DNA from: Lysobacteraceae bacterium
Lineage (GTDB): Bacteria; Pseudomonadota; Gammaproteobacteria; Xanthomonadales; Xanthomonadaceae
Direction of reading: 5' to 3'
Assembly: GCA_004173415.1 (NCBI GenBank)
Contig: SEHC01000014.1
Coordinates: forward strand, 1 to 14,204
Length of the DNA: 14,204 bases
The notes below the pieces were generated by a model. It was not told where the DNA came from and made no database searches. It saw nothing but the letters and a program-made list of their open reading frames with translations. A program made the translations under genes and the position numbers. The number at the start of each line of letters is the position of its first letter. Positions within the stretch are counted from its first letter, which is position 1. This document shows positions 1-7,110 of this stretch, one piece after another.

Positions 1-3
1 ACC

Positions 4-483
4 ATGAGCAGCCGCTCGCGCGACCTCGACAAGATCGACCGCAACATCCTGCGCGTTCTGCAGGAGGAAGCCCGCATCTCCTTCACCGAGCTCGGCGAAC
101 GGGTCGGCCTGTCCACCACTCCCTGCACCGAGCGCGTGCGCCGGCTGGAGCGGGACGGGGTGATCACCGGCTACCACGCGCGCCTGGATCCACGCAGCGT
201 CAAGGCCGGTCTGCTGGTCTTCGTCGAGATCAGCCTGACCTACAAGTCCGGCGACATCTTCGAGGAATTCCGCCGCGCCGCGCTGCGCCTTCCCAACGTG
301 CTCGAATGCCACCTGGTCTCGGGCGATTTCGATTACCTGATCAAGGCCCGCATTTCCGAAATGGCCTCCTACCGCAAGCTGCTCGGCAACACCCTGCTGA
401 CCTTGCCGCACGTGCGCGATTCCAAGAGCTACATCGTGATGGAAGAGGTCAAGGAAACCCTGAGCCTGCCGCTTACCGACTGA
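4..483 (+). CDS. lrp: Lrp/AsnC-family transcriptional regulator (leucine-responsive regulatory protein)
   Basis: This is a 159-residue DNA-binding regulator of the Lrp/AsnC family, close in length to E. coli Lrp (164 aa). Family members sense amino acids and control amino-acid metabolism and transport genes as dimers or octamers. The N-terminal winged HTH (about residues 8-60) carries the hallmark stretch IDRNIL, then VGLSTTPCTERVRRLERDG. The C-terminal RAM ligand/oligomerisation domain (about 70-150) contains ECHLVSGDFDYL (101-112) and the tail YIVMEEVK, all very Lrp-like rather than generic AsnC. The ATG is only three bases from the window edge, so an earlier in-frame start and the promoter cannot be judged. 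It converges on the dehydrogenase gene, whose stop lies 45 bases away. Family assignment is near certain. Orthology to global Lrp, rather than a local regulator of a neighbouring amino-acid gene outside the window, is inference. Confidence 0.93.
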   Translation: MSSRSRDLDKIDRNILRVLQEEARISFTELGERVGLSTTPCTERVRRLERDGVITGYHARLDPRSVKAGLLVFVEISLTYKSGDIFEEFRRAALRLPNVLECHLVSGDFDYLIKARISEMASYRKLLGNTLLTLPHVRDSKSYIVMEEVKETLSLPLTD

Positions 484-528
484 CGCCCGGGCTGCGGGCC
501 GGCAGGTAAGCCGCGCGCGCCGGCGTGC

Positions 529-1305
529 TCAGAACCCGTAACGCAGGAAGCCGCCATCCACCGCGATGCATTCGCCGGTGATGTAACTGGCCGCCGGCAG
601 GCACAGGAAGCCCACCGCTGCTGCCACTTCCTCCGGTTCGCCGATGCGCCGCATCGGGGTCCGGTCGATGACTTCCTCGTAGTAGTCGGCGTCTGCCAGC
701 TTGCCGGAGGTGCGGCGGGTGCGGATGTACCACGGCGCCACCGCGTTGACGCGGATGCCGTCCTCGGCCCATTCCACCGCCAGGTTCCGGGTCAGCTGCT
801 GCAGCGCGGCCTTGGTCATACCGTAGGGCGAGCCGCTGCGCACCGCGGTCACCCCGGACACGCTGCCGACGTTGACGATGCTGGACACCGCATGCCGGGT
901 GAGCAGCGGATGCGCGTAGCGCGACAGCTCGAAGGCCGAGAACAGGTTGACCTCGAAGATCCCCCGCCATTCGTCCTCGGTGTAGTCCACCGTGGCCCGG
1001 GTGACATTGCCGCCGGCGTTGTTGACCAGGATGTTGAGGCCGTCGCCATGGTCCTCGACCCAGTCCAGGATCTCGCGCCGGTCCTCGTCGTCGGCCACGT
1101 CGGCGGCCATCGCGTGGATCGCGCGATCGGGAAATTCTTCCAGCAGTTCGTCGCGCACGCCTTCCAGCGCGTCGGCATCGCGCGCCACCAGCAGCAGGTC
1201 GGCGCCGAAGCCCAGCAGTTCGCGGGTGATGGCCAGGCCGATGCCGGCGCTGGCGCCGGTCACCAGCGCGAGTTGGCCGTCGAGCCGCCAGCGGTCGTGG
1301 ATCAT
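529..1305 (-). CDS. SDR-family NAD(P)-dependent oxidoreductase (tropinone reductase-like)
   Basis: This is a 258-residue classical short-chain dehydrogenase/reductase, a cytosolic NAD(P)(H)-dependent oxidoreductase of unknown substrate. The Rossmann glycine motif TGASAGIG is at residues 16-23 and NNAG at 95-98. The catalytic tetrad is complete: N120, S148, Y161 and K165 (YGMTK). After the active site come IRVNAVAPWYIRT and a C-terminal CIAVDGGF signature. The pattern is closest to the plant tropinone reductase-like subgroup, but that does not fix the substrate. The frame stays open well upstream, but the ATG at 1305 is preferred. It gives the usual SDR N-terminus and is preceded by AGGAAA at a proper distance. 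A longer version would add about 98 residues that overlap the divergent lipoprotein gene and look like a shadow. It is divergent from that gene across 57 bp. Confidence 0.93.
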   Translation of the reverse strand: MIHDRWRLDGQLALVTGASAGIGLAITRELLGFGADLLLVARDADALEGVRDELLEEFPDRAIHAMAADVADDEDRREILDWVEDHGDGLNILVNNAGGNVTRATVDYTEDEWRGIFEVNLFSAFELSRYAHPLLTRHAVSSIVNVGSVSGVTAVRSGSPYGMTKAALQQLTRNLAVEWAEDGIRVNAVAPWYIRTRRTSGKLADADYYEEVIDRTPMRRIGEPEEVAAAVGFLCLPAASYITGECIAVDGGFLRYGF

Positions 1306-1362
1306 CGCGTTTTCCTGCAGGAGAGAGGCGTAGCATAGCGCCACGCCCCGCGGAGACATGCC

Positions 1363-1593
1363 ATGAAAGCCTCGAGCCTGCGTATCGCCTGTCTCGCACT
1401 CTGGGTGGCCGGCCTGGCCGCGTGCAGGCCCGAACCGCCGCCGACCGACGAACCGCCGGAGCCGCAGGCCGAGCAGGCCACGGCGTTGCGCGAGGCGATG
1501 CAACGGCCGATCGAACAGGCCACGGCCGCCGAAGATGCAGCCAGCGACGCGGCCGCGGCGCAGCGCGCGGAAATCGAGGCGGCGACCCAGTAG
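1363..1593 (+). CDS. Small alanine/glutamate-rich lipoprotein
   Basis: This 76-residue protein has a type II (lipoprotein) signal peptide: basic start MKASSLR, a hydrophobic core, and the lipobox GLAAC with the lipidated cysteine at residue 21. The mature part opens with a proline/glutamate-rich linker (PEPPPTDEPPEP) and ends in an alanine-rich, probably helical segment with regularly spaced charged residues. It is therefore likely a small periplasm-facing lipoprotein. No domain or function is recognised. The residue after the lipidated Cys is Arg, not Asp, which under the E. coli Lol rule would favour the outer membrane; that rule may not hold here. The start is supported by GGAGA at 1352-1356, six bases before the ATG. 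It is followed by a hairpin that may be its terminator. Confidence 0.78.
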   Translation: MKASSLRIACLALWVAGLAACRPEPPPTDEPPEPQAEQATALREAMQRPIEQATAAEDAASDAAAAQRAEIEAATQ

Positions 1594-1613
1594 GCCCACC
1601 GCCTGCCCGCTGG

Positions 1614-1635
1614 CCTCGCCTGACCGGCGAGGTTT
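1614..1635 (+). terminator. Probable terminator after the small lipoprotein gene
   Basis: CCTCGCC (1614-1620) and GGCGAGG (1626-1632) form a perfect 7-bp stem with a 5-base loop, followed by TTTC. It lies 20 bases past the lipoprotein stop codon. The T tract is short, so termination strength is uncertain. A competing stem, TGACCGGC (1621-1628) with GCCGGTCA (1638-1645), uses part of the same bases and includes the stop codon of the convergent sppA gene. Confidence 0.5.
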
Positions 1636-1642
1636 CAGCCGG

Positions 1643-3544
1643 TCACAGTCCGCAGAAGCAGTACACCAGTCCCTTCACCGGCGCGCCGTTGCGCGCATGC
1701 ACGGCCTGTTCGACGAAGCGCAGCTGGGCATCTGTTTCGGGCATTGCCCGGGCCAGCAAGGCGCGGGCGAAATCCGAATCCTTCAACAGCAGGCTGCCGA
1801 CGCTGCTGCCGGCGAAGCCACCCATGAACTGGGCGAACGGCGAGGCGTTCTTCTCGATGTAGCGGACCCGGTACTTGTCCGGCTTGCCCAGCTTGGCGCG
1901 GGCCGCGGCGTCGGCCAGCGCGGCATCGAAGCCGCCCAGCTCGTCCACCAGGCCGCGTTCCAGCGCCTGGGCGCCGCTCCACACCCGGCCGCGGGCGATC
2001 GCATCGATCTCCTCGACCGGCTTCTTGCGCGCCGCCGCGACCTTGCCGGTGAAATCGGCATAGCCCTTGTCGATCACCGACTGGATCACCTGGCCCACCG
2101 CCGGGTCCATCGGCCGGGTGATGTCGAAGGCGCCGGCGAAGCGGGTGGTACCCACGCCGTCGGTATGCACGCCGACCTTGTCCAGGGTGCGGGTCACGTT
2201 GGGGATCAGGCCGAAGATGCCGATCGAACCGGTGATCGTCGACGGATCGGCGTAGATCCGGTCGGCATTCATCGAGATCCAGTAGCCACCCGAAGCGGCC
2301 AGGTCGCCCATCGACACCACCACCGGCTTGCCTGCGGCCTTCAGCGCAGCGACTTCGCGACGGATTTCCTCGGACGGATACACGCCGCCGCCCGGCGAAT
2401 CCACGCGCAATACCACGGCCTTCACGTCCTCGTCGTCGCGCGCCTCGCGCAACAGCGCCGAGGTCGACTTGCCGCCGATCGTGCCGGCCGGCTGTTCGCC
2501 GTCGGTGATCTCGCCAGCGGCCACCACCACCGCCACCTGCGGACGCTCGTCGGCGATCTTCAGGTGCCGGGCATCGACCTGGGCCAGGTAACCGGCCAGC
2601 GACACACTGCGGAAGCCGTTGTCCGAATCCTCGTCGGCGACGCCGCGCTCGGCCATCAGTTTCTCGACTTCCTCCAGCGTCTTCAGCCCGTCCACCAGCT
2701 TCTGCTGCAAGGCGAACTTGGCCAGGTCGCCGCCGGCAGCCGCGATGCCTTCGGGCAGGGTATCGATGCCCGCGGCCAGTTGTGCCGGCGACAGCTTCCG
2801 CGCCTTGGCGATGTCGGCCAGGTAGCGCTGCCAGATGTCGTTCATCCAGAACAGGTCGGCTTCCTTGGATTCCTTGGAGGCGGCGTCGAGGATGTAGGGT
2901 TCGGCGGCGGACTTGAACTCGCCCACGCGGAACAGGTGCACGTCCACGCCGAGCTTTTCCTGTAGGCCCTGGCGGTAGTACTGGCGGTAGCGGCCGAGGC
3001 CTTCCAGCAGCATGCTGCCCATCGGGTCGATGTAGACCTCGTTGGCCTGCGCGGCGAGCAGGTACTGCGACTGCTCCAGGTTCTCGCCGAAGGACACGAC
3101 CTGCTTGCCGGAGGCGCGCAGGCGCGCCAGCGCCGCGGCGACTTCGCGCATCGAGGCGTAGCCGCTGGGCTGCAGCTGGTCGACGCGCAGCAGCACCCGT
3201 TCGATGTGCTTGTCTTCCCGGGCCGCATCGATCGCGCGCACCAGGTCGCGCAGCTGCACTTCCTCGGCGTTCTTGTCGCCGAACGCCTTGGCCAGCGCGC
3301 GGGTGGCCGGGTCGGCGCTGAACTGCTCGACCAGCCGGCCTTCCGGGGCGATGACCAGGGTGGTGCGCTCGAGCAGCGGCTTGACCCCGTTGCCGCGGCC
3401 GACCGCGGCCACGAAGATCACCAGGAACAGGAACAGCAGCCCGAAGAACAGGAAATTGAGGATCAGCTTGCGGGTGAAATTGATCACGTTCCACAGGCCG
3501 ACGAAAAAGGCCGCGATGGGACCACGGCTGACTGCTTGGTTCAT
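1643..3544 (-). CDS. sppA: Signal peptide peptidase SppA, long (67K) type
   Basis: This 633-residue inner-membrane serine protease degrades signal peptides left after secretion. The length matches the two-domain E. coli type (618 aa), not the short Bacillus type. One N-terminal membrane anchor (about residues 21-47) is followed by two tandem S49 peptidase domains. The Ser/Lys catalytic dyad is visible. K211, in RVGEFKSAAEPY of the N-terminal domain, matches E. coli K209. S418, in GDLAASGGYW of the C-terminal domain, matches E. coli S409. The substrate-channel motif VDSPGGG is at 381-387. The C-terminus ends in a short Cys-X-Cys tail. The ATG at 3544 has GGAG about ten bases upstream. It sits 61 bp downstream of the MATE exporter gene on the same strand and may be cotranscribed with it, though no functional link is evident. 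Confidence 0.96.
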   Translation of the reverse strand: MNQAVSRGPIAAFFVGLWNVINFTRKLILNFLFFGLLFLFLVIFVAAVGRGNGVKPLLERTTLVIAPEGRLVEQFSADPATRALAKAFGDKNAEEVQLRDLVRAIDAAREDKHIERVLLRVDQLQPSGYASMREVAAALARLRASGKQVVSFGENLEQSQYLLAAQANEVYIDPMGSMLLEGLGRYRQYYRQGLQEKLGVDVHLFRVGEFKSAAEPYILDAASKESKEADLFWMNDIWQRYLADIAKARKLSPAQLAAGIDTLPEGIAAAGGDLAKFALQQKLVDGLKTLEEVEKLMAERGVADEDSDNGFRSVSLAGYLAQVDARHLKIADERPQVAVVVAAGEITDGEQPAGTIGGKSTSALLREARDDEDVKAVVLRVDSPGGGVYPSEEIRREVAALKAAGKPVVVSMGDLAASGGYWISMNADRIYADPSTITGSIGIFGLIPNVTRTLDKVGVHTDGVGTTRFAGAFDITRPMDPAVGQVIQSVIDKGYADFTGKVAAARKKPVEEIDAIARGRVWSGAQALERGLVDELGGFDAALADAAARAKLGKPDKYRVRYIEKNASPFAQFMGGFAGSSVGSLLLKDSDFARALLARAMPETDAQLRFVEQAVHARNGAPVKGLVYCFCGL

Positions 3545-3605
3545 GGGGGCGAGCTCCGGATAACTGTAACCAGCTTACCGGTTGCGCATCGCCCGTACAT
3601 GCCCC

Positions 3606-4979
3606 TTAAGTCATTGCCGGTTCCGCAGGTCCCGGCAGCCCACGGCTGCTGTGGCGGAAGCGGCTGGCCATCAGCACCGCGGCCGCGGACAGACCCACGA
3701 TCAGGCCGACCCACATGCCCTGCGGCCCCCAACCCAGGCCCAAGCCGAGGCCGATGCCCAGCGGCATGCCCAGGCCCCAGTAGGAAAACATCGCCAGCCA
3801 CATCGGCACGCGCGTGTCCTTGAGCCCGCGCAAGGCGCCGGCCGAGGCCACCTGGATACCATCGGGGAACTGGAAGGCCGCCGCATACAGGAGCAGGTTG
3901 CCGGCCAGTGCCGCCACCACCAGGTCGCGGGTGTACAAGGCCACCACCAGGTCATGGCCAAGCAGCAATGCGGTCGCCGACAGGGCCTGGGTGCCCAGCA
4001 CGATGGCGTAACCGGCGTGGGCGGCGCGGCGGATCGCGTGCCCATCGCCCATGCCCAGCGCATGGCCGACCCGCACCGTGGTCGCTTCGGCCACGCCCAT
4101 CGGGATCATGAAGCACAGCGCCGACACGTTGATGGCGATCTGGTGCGCGGCCGCGGGTACCGCCCCCAGGCGCGCGATCAGCAGCGCGGTGGCGATGAAC
4201 AATCCGCCTTCCATCAGCACGGTCACGCCGATCGGCAGGCCGGTGCGCAGCAGTTGCGCGATCGGCCGCGCATGCGGCCCATCGAAACGCGCGAACAACT
4301 GCAGGTGGGCGAAGCGCCGGGCATTCCAGAGATAGGTGGCGAAGGCGATGGCCTGTCCCCACATCATCAGGGCCGAAGCCACGCCCAGCCCCGCGGCTCC
4401 CATTTCCGGCACGCCGAAGCGGCCGAAGGTGAAGACATAGCCCAGCGGCGCCAGCACCACCAGTCCGCCGAAACCGATCAGCATGGTCGGCAAGGTCCAG
4501 TGCATGCCCTCGCTCAGGTAGCGCATGCAGAAGAACAGGGTCAGCGCGGGCGCGCCCCAGCGGATGCCGTGCAGGAAGCCGGTCGCCCCCGGGATGATCT
4601 CCGCCGAGATCCCGAACGGACCCAGCGCGTAGGGGATCAGGCTCAGGAACGCGAACATCAGCGCGCCCAGTGCCAGCGCCAGCCACAGCGCCTGGCGGAA
4701 CAAGGGCCCGATCTCCTTTTGCCGCCCTGCGCCGTTGAGTTCCGACACCGAGGCGGTCAGCGAGATCAGGGTGCCGATCGGCACCATCATCGGCAGCCAC
4801 AGCAGGGCGGTGCCGATGGTGACTGCGGCCAGGGTCAGGGTGCCGTGGTGGCCGGCGATGACGTTGTCGACGAAGCCGATCAGCCCGGTGGAGACATGCC
4901 CCAGGACCAGGGGAAGTGCAAGCGTGGCCGTGGCGCGGACTTCGCTGCCGAAGCGCGGGGAGGAAGCAACGGGGGACAT
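3606..4979 (-). CDS. MATE-family multidrug/cation antiporter (NorM type)
   Basis: This 457-residue polytopic membrane protein has the size and about 12 hydrophobic segments of NorM-type MATE exporters, which extrude cationic drugs or metabolites in exchange for Na+ or H+. In the first helix, GFVDNVIAG places an Asp at residue 38, matching the conserved TM1 Asp of the NorM branch (D36 in Vibrio NorM). Other family marks are the PIGTLISLTASVSELNGAGR loop after the second helix and the HQIAINVSALCFMIPMGVAEATTVRVGHALG stretch of the C-terminal half (residues about 280-310). The ATG at 4979 has no clear Shine-Dalgarno sequence, but it gives the standard short cytoplasmic leader. The substrate cannot be told from sequence. 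A TAAGAT hexamer at 5040-5045 (minus strand) is a possible -10 element, but no good -35 accompanies it. Confidence 0.93.
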   Translation of the reverse strand: MSPVASSPRFGSEVRATATLALPLVLGHVSTGLIGFVDNVIAGHHGTLTLAAVTIGTALLWLPMMVPIGTLISLTASVSELNGAGRQKEIGPLFRQALWLALALGALMFAFLSLIPYALGPFGISAEIIPGATGFLHGIRWGAPALTLFFCMRYLSEGMHWTLPTMLIGFGGLVVLAPLGYVFTFGRFGVPEMGAAGLGVASALMMWGQAIAFATYLWNARRFAHLQLFARFDGPHARPIAQLLRTGLPIGVTVLMEGGLFIATALLIARLGAVPAAAHQIAINVSALCFMIPMGVAEATTVRVGHALGMGDGHAIRRAAHAGYAIVLGTQALSATALLLGHDLVVALYTRDLVVAALAGNLLLYAAAFQFPDGIQVASAGALRGLKDTRVPMWLAMFSYWGLGMPLGIGLGLGLGWGPQGMWVGLIVGLSAAAVLMASRFRHSSRGLPGPAEPAMT

Positions 4980-5089
4980 GGGGCTCGGGGCCGACTGCGG
5001 GCGCGCGGGTGCGCGGTTGCCGGGTCGTGGCAGGGCGACATCTTAAACTCGGCCGCGACGAGGCTGAAACCGTCGCACCTGCCCTTCCG

Positions 5090-5722
5090 CTAGTGGGCGA
5101 GCCTGTCCCGCAGCCACGCGCCGCGCCGCGCCGGCGGTTGGCGCACCAGTTCGTCGCGCAGGGAAGCCCGCTCCTGCGGCGGCGTGCGCTGCACCAGCAC
5201 CGCGAGGTCGGCACGCTGTTCCGCTTCCATCGACTGCAGCACCGACAGCAAGGGCAGCCGCTGCACCGGATCCACGTAGGCGAGCAGTGGATGCAGCTTC
5301 TCGTAATCGGCGCCCAGCGCCGGCCCCAGCCGCCAGCCGCGACGCTGGCTGTCCTCGAGCATCTGGAACTGGCTGCGCAGGGCTTGCTGGCGTTCGGGCG
5401 CGAAAGCGGCGATCTGGGCGGCCGTGACCCGCAATCGGATCCGTTCGGACTCGGGCAATTGCCGCCAGGCCAGGAACCGTGCCCGCCGGTCTTCGCGTTC
5501 GACCCTCGGCAGTGCGCGCCAGGCCGCGACTCTTTGCCCGAACTGCAGTCGCGCCGGCGGCGCCAGCGCCTGCAGCCAGACAGCGTGCGCCTGGGTCGAG
5601 TCCGTCCAGCGGACGACGCTCGCCGATGCGGCTGCGGAAGAACCCGGCCAGGCGTGCCAGAGCAGGGCCAGCACGATGCCGGCCACCAGGCCCGCGAGGG
5701 TCAGGCGGCTAGAGCTGCGCAT
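5090..5722 (-). CDS. DUF3106 domain-containing membrane-anchored or exported protein
   Basis: This is a 210-residue protein of unknown function. Residues 8-35 form a hydrophobic segment with a small-residue stretch after it, so it is either an uncleaved anchor or a signal peptide, and the rest would be periplasmic. The body is a run of short amphipathic helices rich in Leu, Arg, Gln and Trp, with recurring units such as WRALPRVERE and WRQLPESERIRLR. This is the repetitive L-P-x-x-x-R-x-x-x-x-x-W character of DUF3106. Its ATG lies inside the end of the upstream sigma-like gene (14-base overlap), with AGGGA about ten bases before the start, pointing to translational coupling. From established gene neighbourhoods in beta- and gammaproteobacteria, DUF3106 genes often follow an RNA polymerase sigma factor gene and a DUF3619 gene. 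Its role is unknown; a periplasmic sensor for its partner is only a hypothesis. Confidence 0.82.
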   Translation of the reverse strand: MRSSSRLTLAGLVAGIVLALLWHAWPGSSAAASASVVRWTDSTQAHAVWLQALAPPARLQFGQRVAAWRALPRVEREDRRARFLAWRQLPESERIRLRVTAAQIAAFAPERQQALRSQFQMLEDSQRRGWRLGPALGADYEKLHPLLAYVDPVQRLPLLSVLQSMEAEQRADLAVLVQRTPPQERASLRDELVRQPPARRGAWLRDRLAH

Positions 5723-6716
5723 CGGAGGTTTCCCTGTCGCCAGCGGCGGCCTCGTCCACCGGGACGGCTTCCTCCGCCACGACCCCGGGCAAGGCGTTGG
5801 CGCCCGACGCGTACCAGGCCAGGAAGTCCGCGTCGCGCGCGATCGCCTCCTCTTCCGGCTGCATCAGCAATTCGAAGTCCGGCTCGCTAAGCAGGGCGAA
5901 GACCCGGTCGAAGGTCTCCGCCGGCGGTTGTCCTGCCAGTTCCTCGCGGACCACGACCACCTCATCCGCCAGGGGCCGCACGCCGGGCTCCAGCCCGCCG
6001 ACATCCTGCGGCTGGTCCGCCTGCCAGTGCGGCCACCACCAGGTCGCTGCCAGCGCCACCGCGCAGGCCAGCACCACCAGCGTTATCCAGAGCCAGCGCC
6101 GCGACGATGGCGCGGCCTGGCGCGCAACGGTCGGCAAGGATGCGGGCCGGTTTGCCGCCGGCGACAGGCGCCTGCCGTCGAGGGCCGCTTCGCGCAGCCC
6201 GGCCAGGCGCACCAGCCGATCGGCGGGCAGGTCGCGCAACTGCTGCTGCATCGCCTCGGCCAGGGCCCGCCAGGCGCCGGCGTCCGGCTGTCCGGCGGGG
6301 TCGCGCGGGCACGCGGCGGTGAGGGCCTGCTGGTAGGCCGCGACCGGGGTGTCCAGCACCGCGGCCGCCTCCTCCTCACTGAGGCTCGCCGCCAGGCGCA
6401 GCAGCAGCGCCTGGCGGGCGCTGGGATTAAGCGCCGCCACTGCCAGCAACGACGGCGGCCACGCCGCCACGGCTGACGCCTGCCGCAGTTGCGGGGTGGC
6501 CACCAGCAGCGCCCAGAAGCGCCGCGGCCATTCGGACATGGGCAGGGCGGCCGCGTGGTTGCGGAAGGCGCGCATGGCCGCGGCCAGCGCGGTGTCGCCG
6601 GCGTCGCGGTCGCCGCACTGCAGCTCGGCGAACAGCGCCCCTCGGCGTTCGACGCCGCGCAGGAAAGCGGAAAGGGCAACCGGCGCGGCCGCGGCTTGTT
6701 CCAGGTTGGATGGCAT
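5709..6716 (-). CDS. Degenerate ECF-sigma-like protein fused to a transmembrane/DUF3619-like C-terminus
   Basis: This is a 335-residue protein. Residues 17-78 (FLRGVERRGALFAE..., then EWPRRFWALL) follow the layout of sigma region 2 in xanthomonad ECF-type factors, where F-L-x-x-V-E-R-R and E-W-x-x-x-F are common. Residues 97-136 (NPSARQALLLRL, then LSEEEAAAVLDTPVAAYQQAL) follow the layout of region 4. The basic and polar recognition-helix residues usual there are replaced by Ala and Gln, so promoter binding looks lost or weakened. A single membrane helix follows (about 207-228), ending in three Trp. The acidic tail contains an EEEAIARDADFLAWYA stretch that recalls the end of DUF3619 proteins. 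The ATG at 6716 is chosen because the 35 residues encoded upstream look non-coding; no clear Shine-Dalgarno sequence is visible. It overlaps and precedes the DUF3106 gene and diverges from priA. The reading frame is secure; the sigma relationship is inferred from pattern. Confidence 0.75.
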   Translation of the reverse strand: MPSNLEQAAAAPVALSAFLRGVERRGALFAELQCGDRDAGDTALAAAMRAFRNHAAALPMSEWPRRFWALLVATPQLRQASAVAAWPPSLLAVAALNPSARQALLLRLAASLSEEEAAAVLDTPVAAYQQALTAACPRDPAGQPDAGAWRALAEAMQQQLRDLPADRLVRLAGLREAALDGRRLSPAANRPASLPTVARQAAPSSRRWLWITLVVLACAVALAATWWWPHWQADQPQDVGGLEPGVRPLADEVVVVREELAGQPPAETFDRVFALLSEPDFELLMQPEEEAIARDADFLAWYASGANALPGVVAEEAVPVDEAAAGDRETSDAQL

Positions 6717-6952
6717 TGCAGAACCGAGTGATCCGTCGGTCCATCTTAGCCCGCGACCTCCTACATGGAATGCAGTGACAGCGCTTGACAGACGCCAGAA
6801 ACCTGCTCTCCCAAGCCCCACAAGGGTTTGCGCCGAAAAAGGTTGTGCACAGCCATCACGGGATCGTCACATAGCCCGGCGAGGGCCGGGAGCAAGGTCT
6901 GATTACATTTCTGTTTCACGCCCAACTCATTGATACTTATGACATTTCAACT

Positions 6953-7110
6953 GCTGGCACTTTTTTGACCAACTTCACGCAGGCGCTTGCAGGAGGCCTT
7001 CATTCGCGTGGAGCAAGCAGTTCATGCACAGTTTTATCCACAGAGCGTGTGGATAAAACGGAATCTTCATGTGTGCCAGCCACTTGCGTGATTTTCGTCA
7101 CAGCTGGCAC
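6953..7110. repeat. Three copies of GCTGGCAC, two forming an inverted repeat
   Basis: GCTGGCAC occurs at 6953-6960 (+), 7073-7080 (-) and 7103-7110 (+). The last two extend to nine-base arms, TGTGCCAGC (7072-7080) and GCTGGCACA (7103-7111), with a 22-base spacer. This resembles a bipartite operator upstream of priA, but no regulator is recognised. The TGGCAC core recalls the -24 part of a sigma-54 promoter, but no copy has GC at the required -12 position. Confidence 0.35.
7031..7059. promoter_or_regulatory. Inverted pair of consensus DnaA boxes (perfect 12-bp palindrome arms)
   Basis: GTTTTATCCACA (7031-7042) and TGTGGATAAAAC (7048-7059) are exact reverse complements separated by five bases. 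Each arm contains the consensus DnaA box TTATCCACA, at 7034-7042 on the plus strand and 7048-7056 on the minus strand. A third box with one mismatch (TCATGCACA, 7022-7030) lies immediately upstream in the same orientation as the first. A DnaA-binding site is the simplest reading. The palindrome could also form a hairpin, but no T tract follows, so it is not an intrinsic terminator. Confidence 0.6.

Noticed and set aside
1306..1599. 98-codon upstream extension of the short-chain dehydrogenase
   Set aside because: It overlaps the divergent lipoprotein gene and lacks SDR features. The ATG at 1305 has a ribosome-binding site and gives normal length.
1535..2965. 476-codon open frame antisense to sppA
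   Set aside because: It is rich in Arg, His and Gln with no recognisable domain, a typical antisense shadow of a GC-rich gene. The opposite strand encodes complete SppA with both catalytic residues.
3582..5093. 503-codon open frame antisense to the MATE gene
   Set aside because: Low-complexity Arg/Gln/Gly/His composition without motifs. The minus strand encodes a full MATE transporter.
6785..6790. TTGACA resembling a -35 box before priA
   Set aside because: The bases 16-18 downstream (around CTCCCA) do not resemble a -10 element.
6954..6969. TGGCAC as a sigma-54 (-24/-12) promoter
   Set aside because: The invariant GC at -12 is missing at the correct spacing in all three copies.
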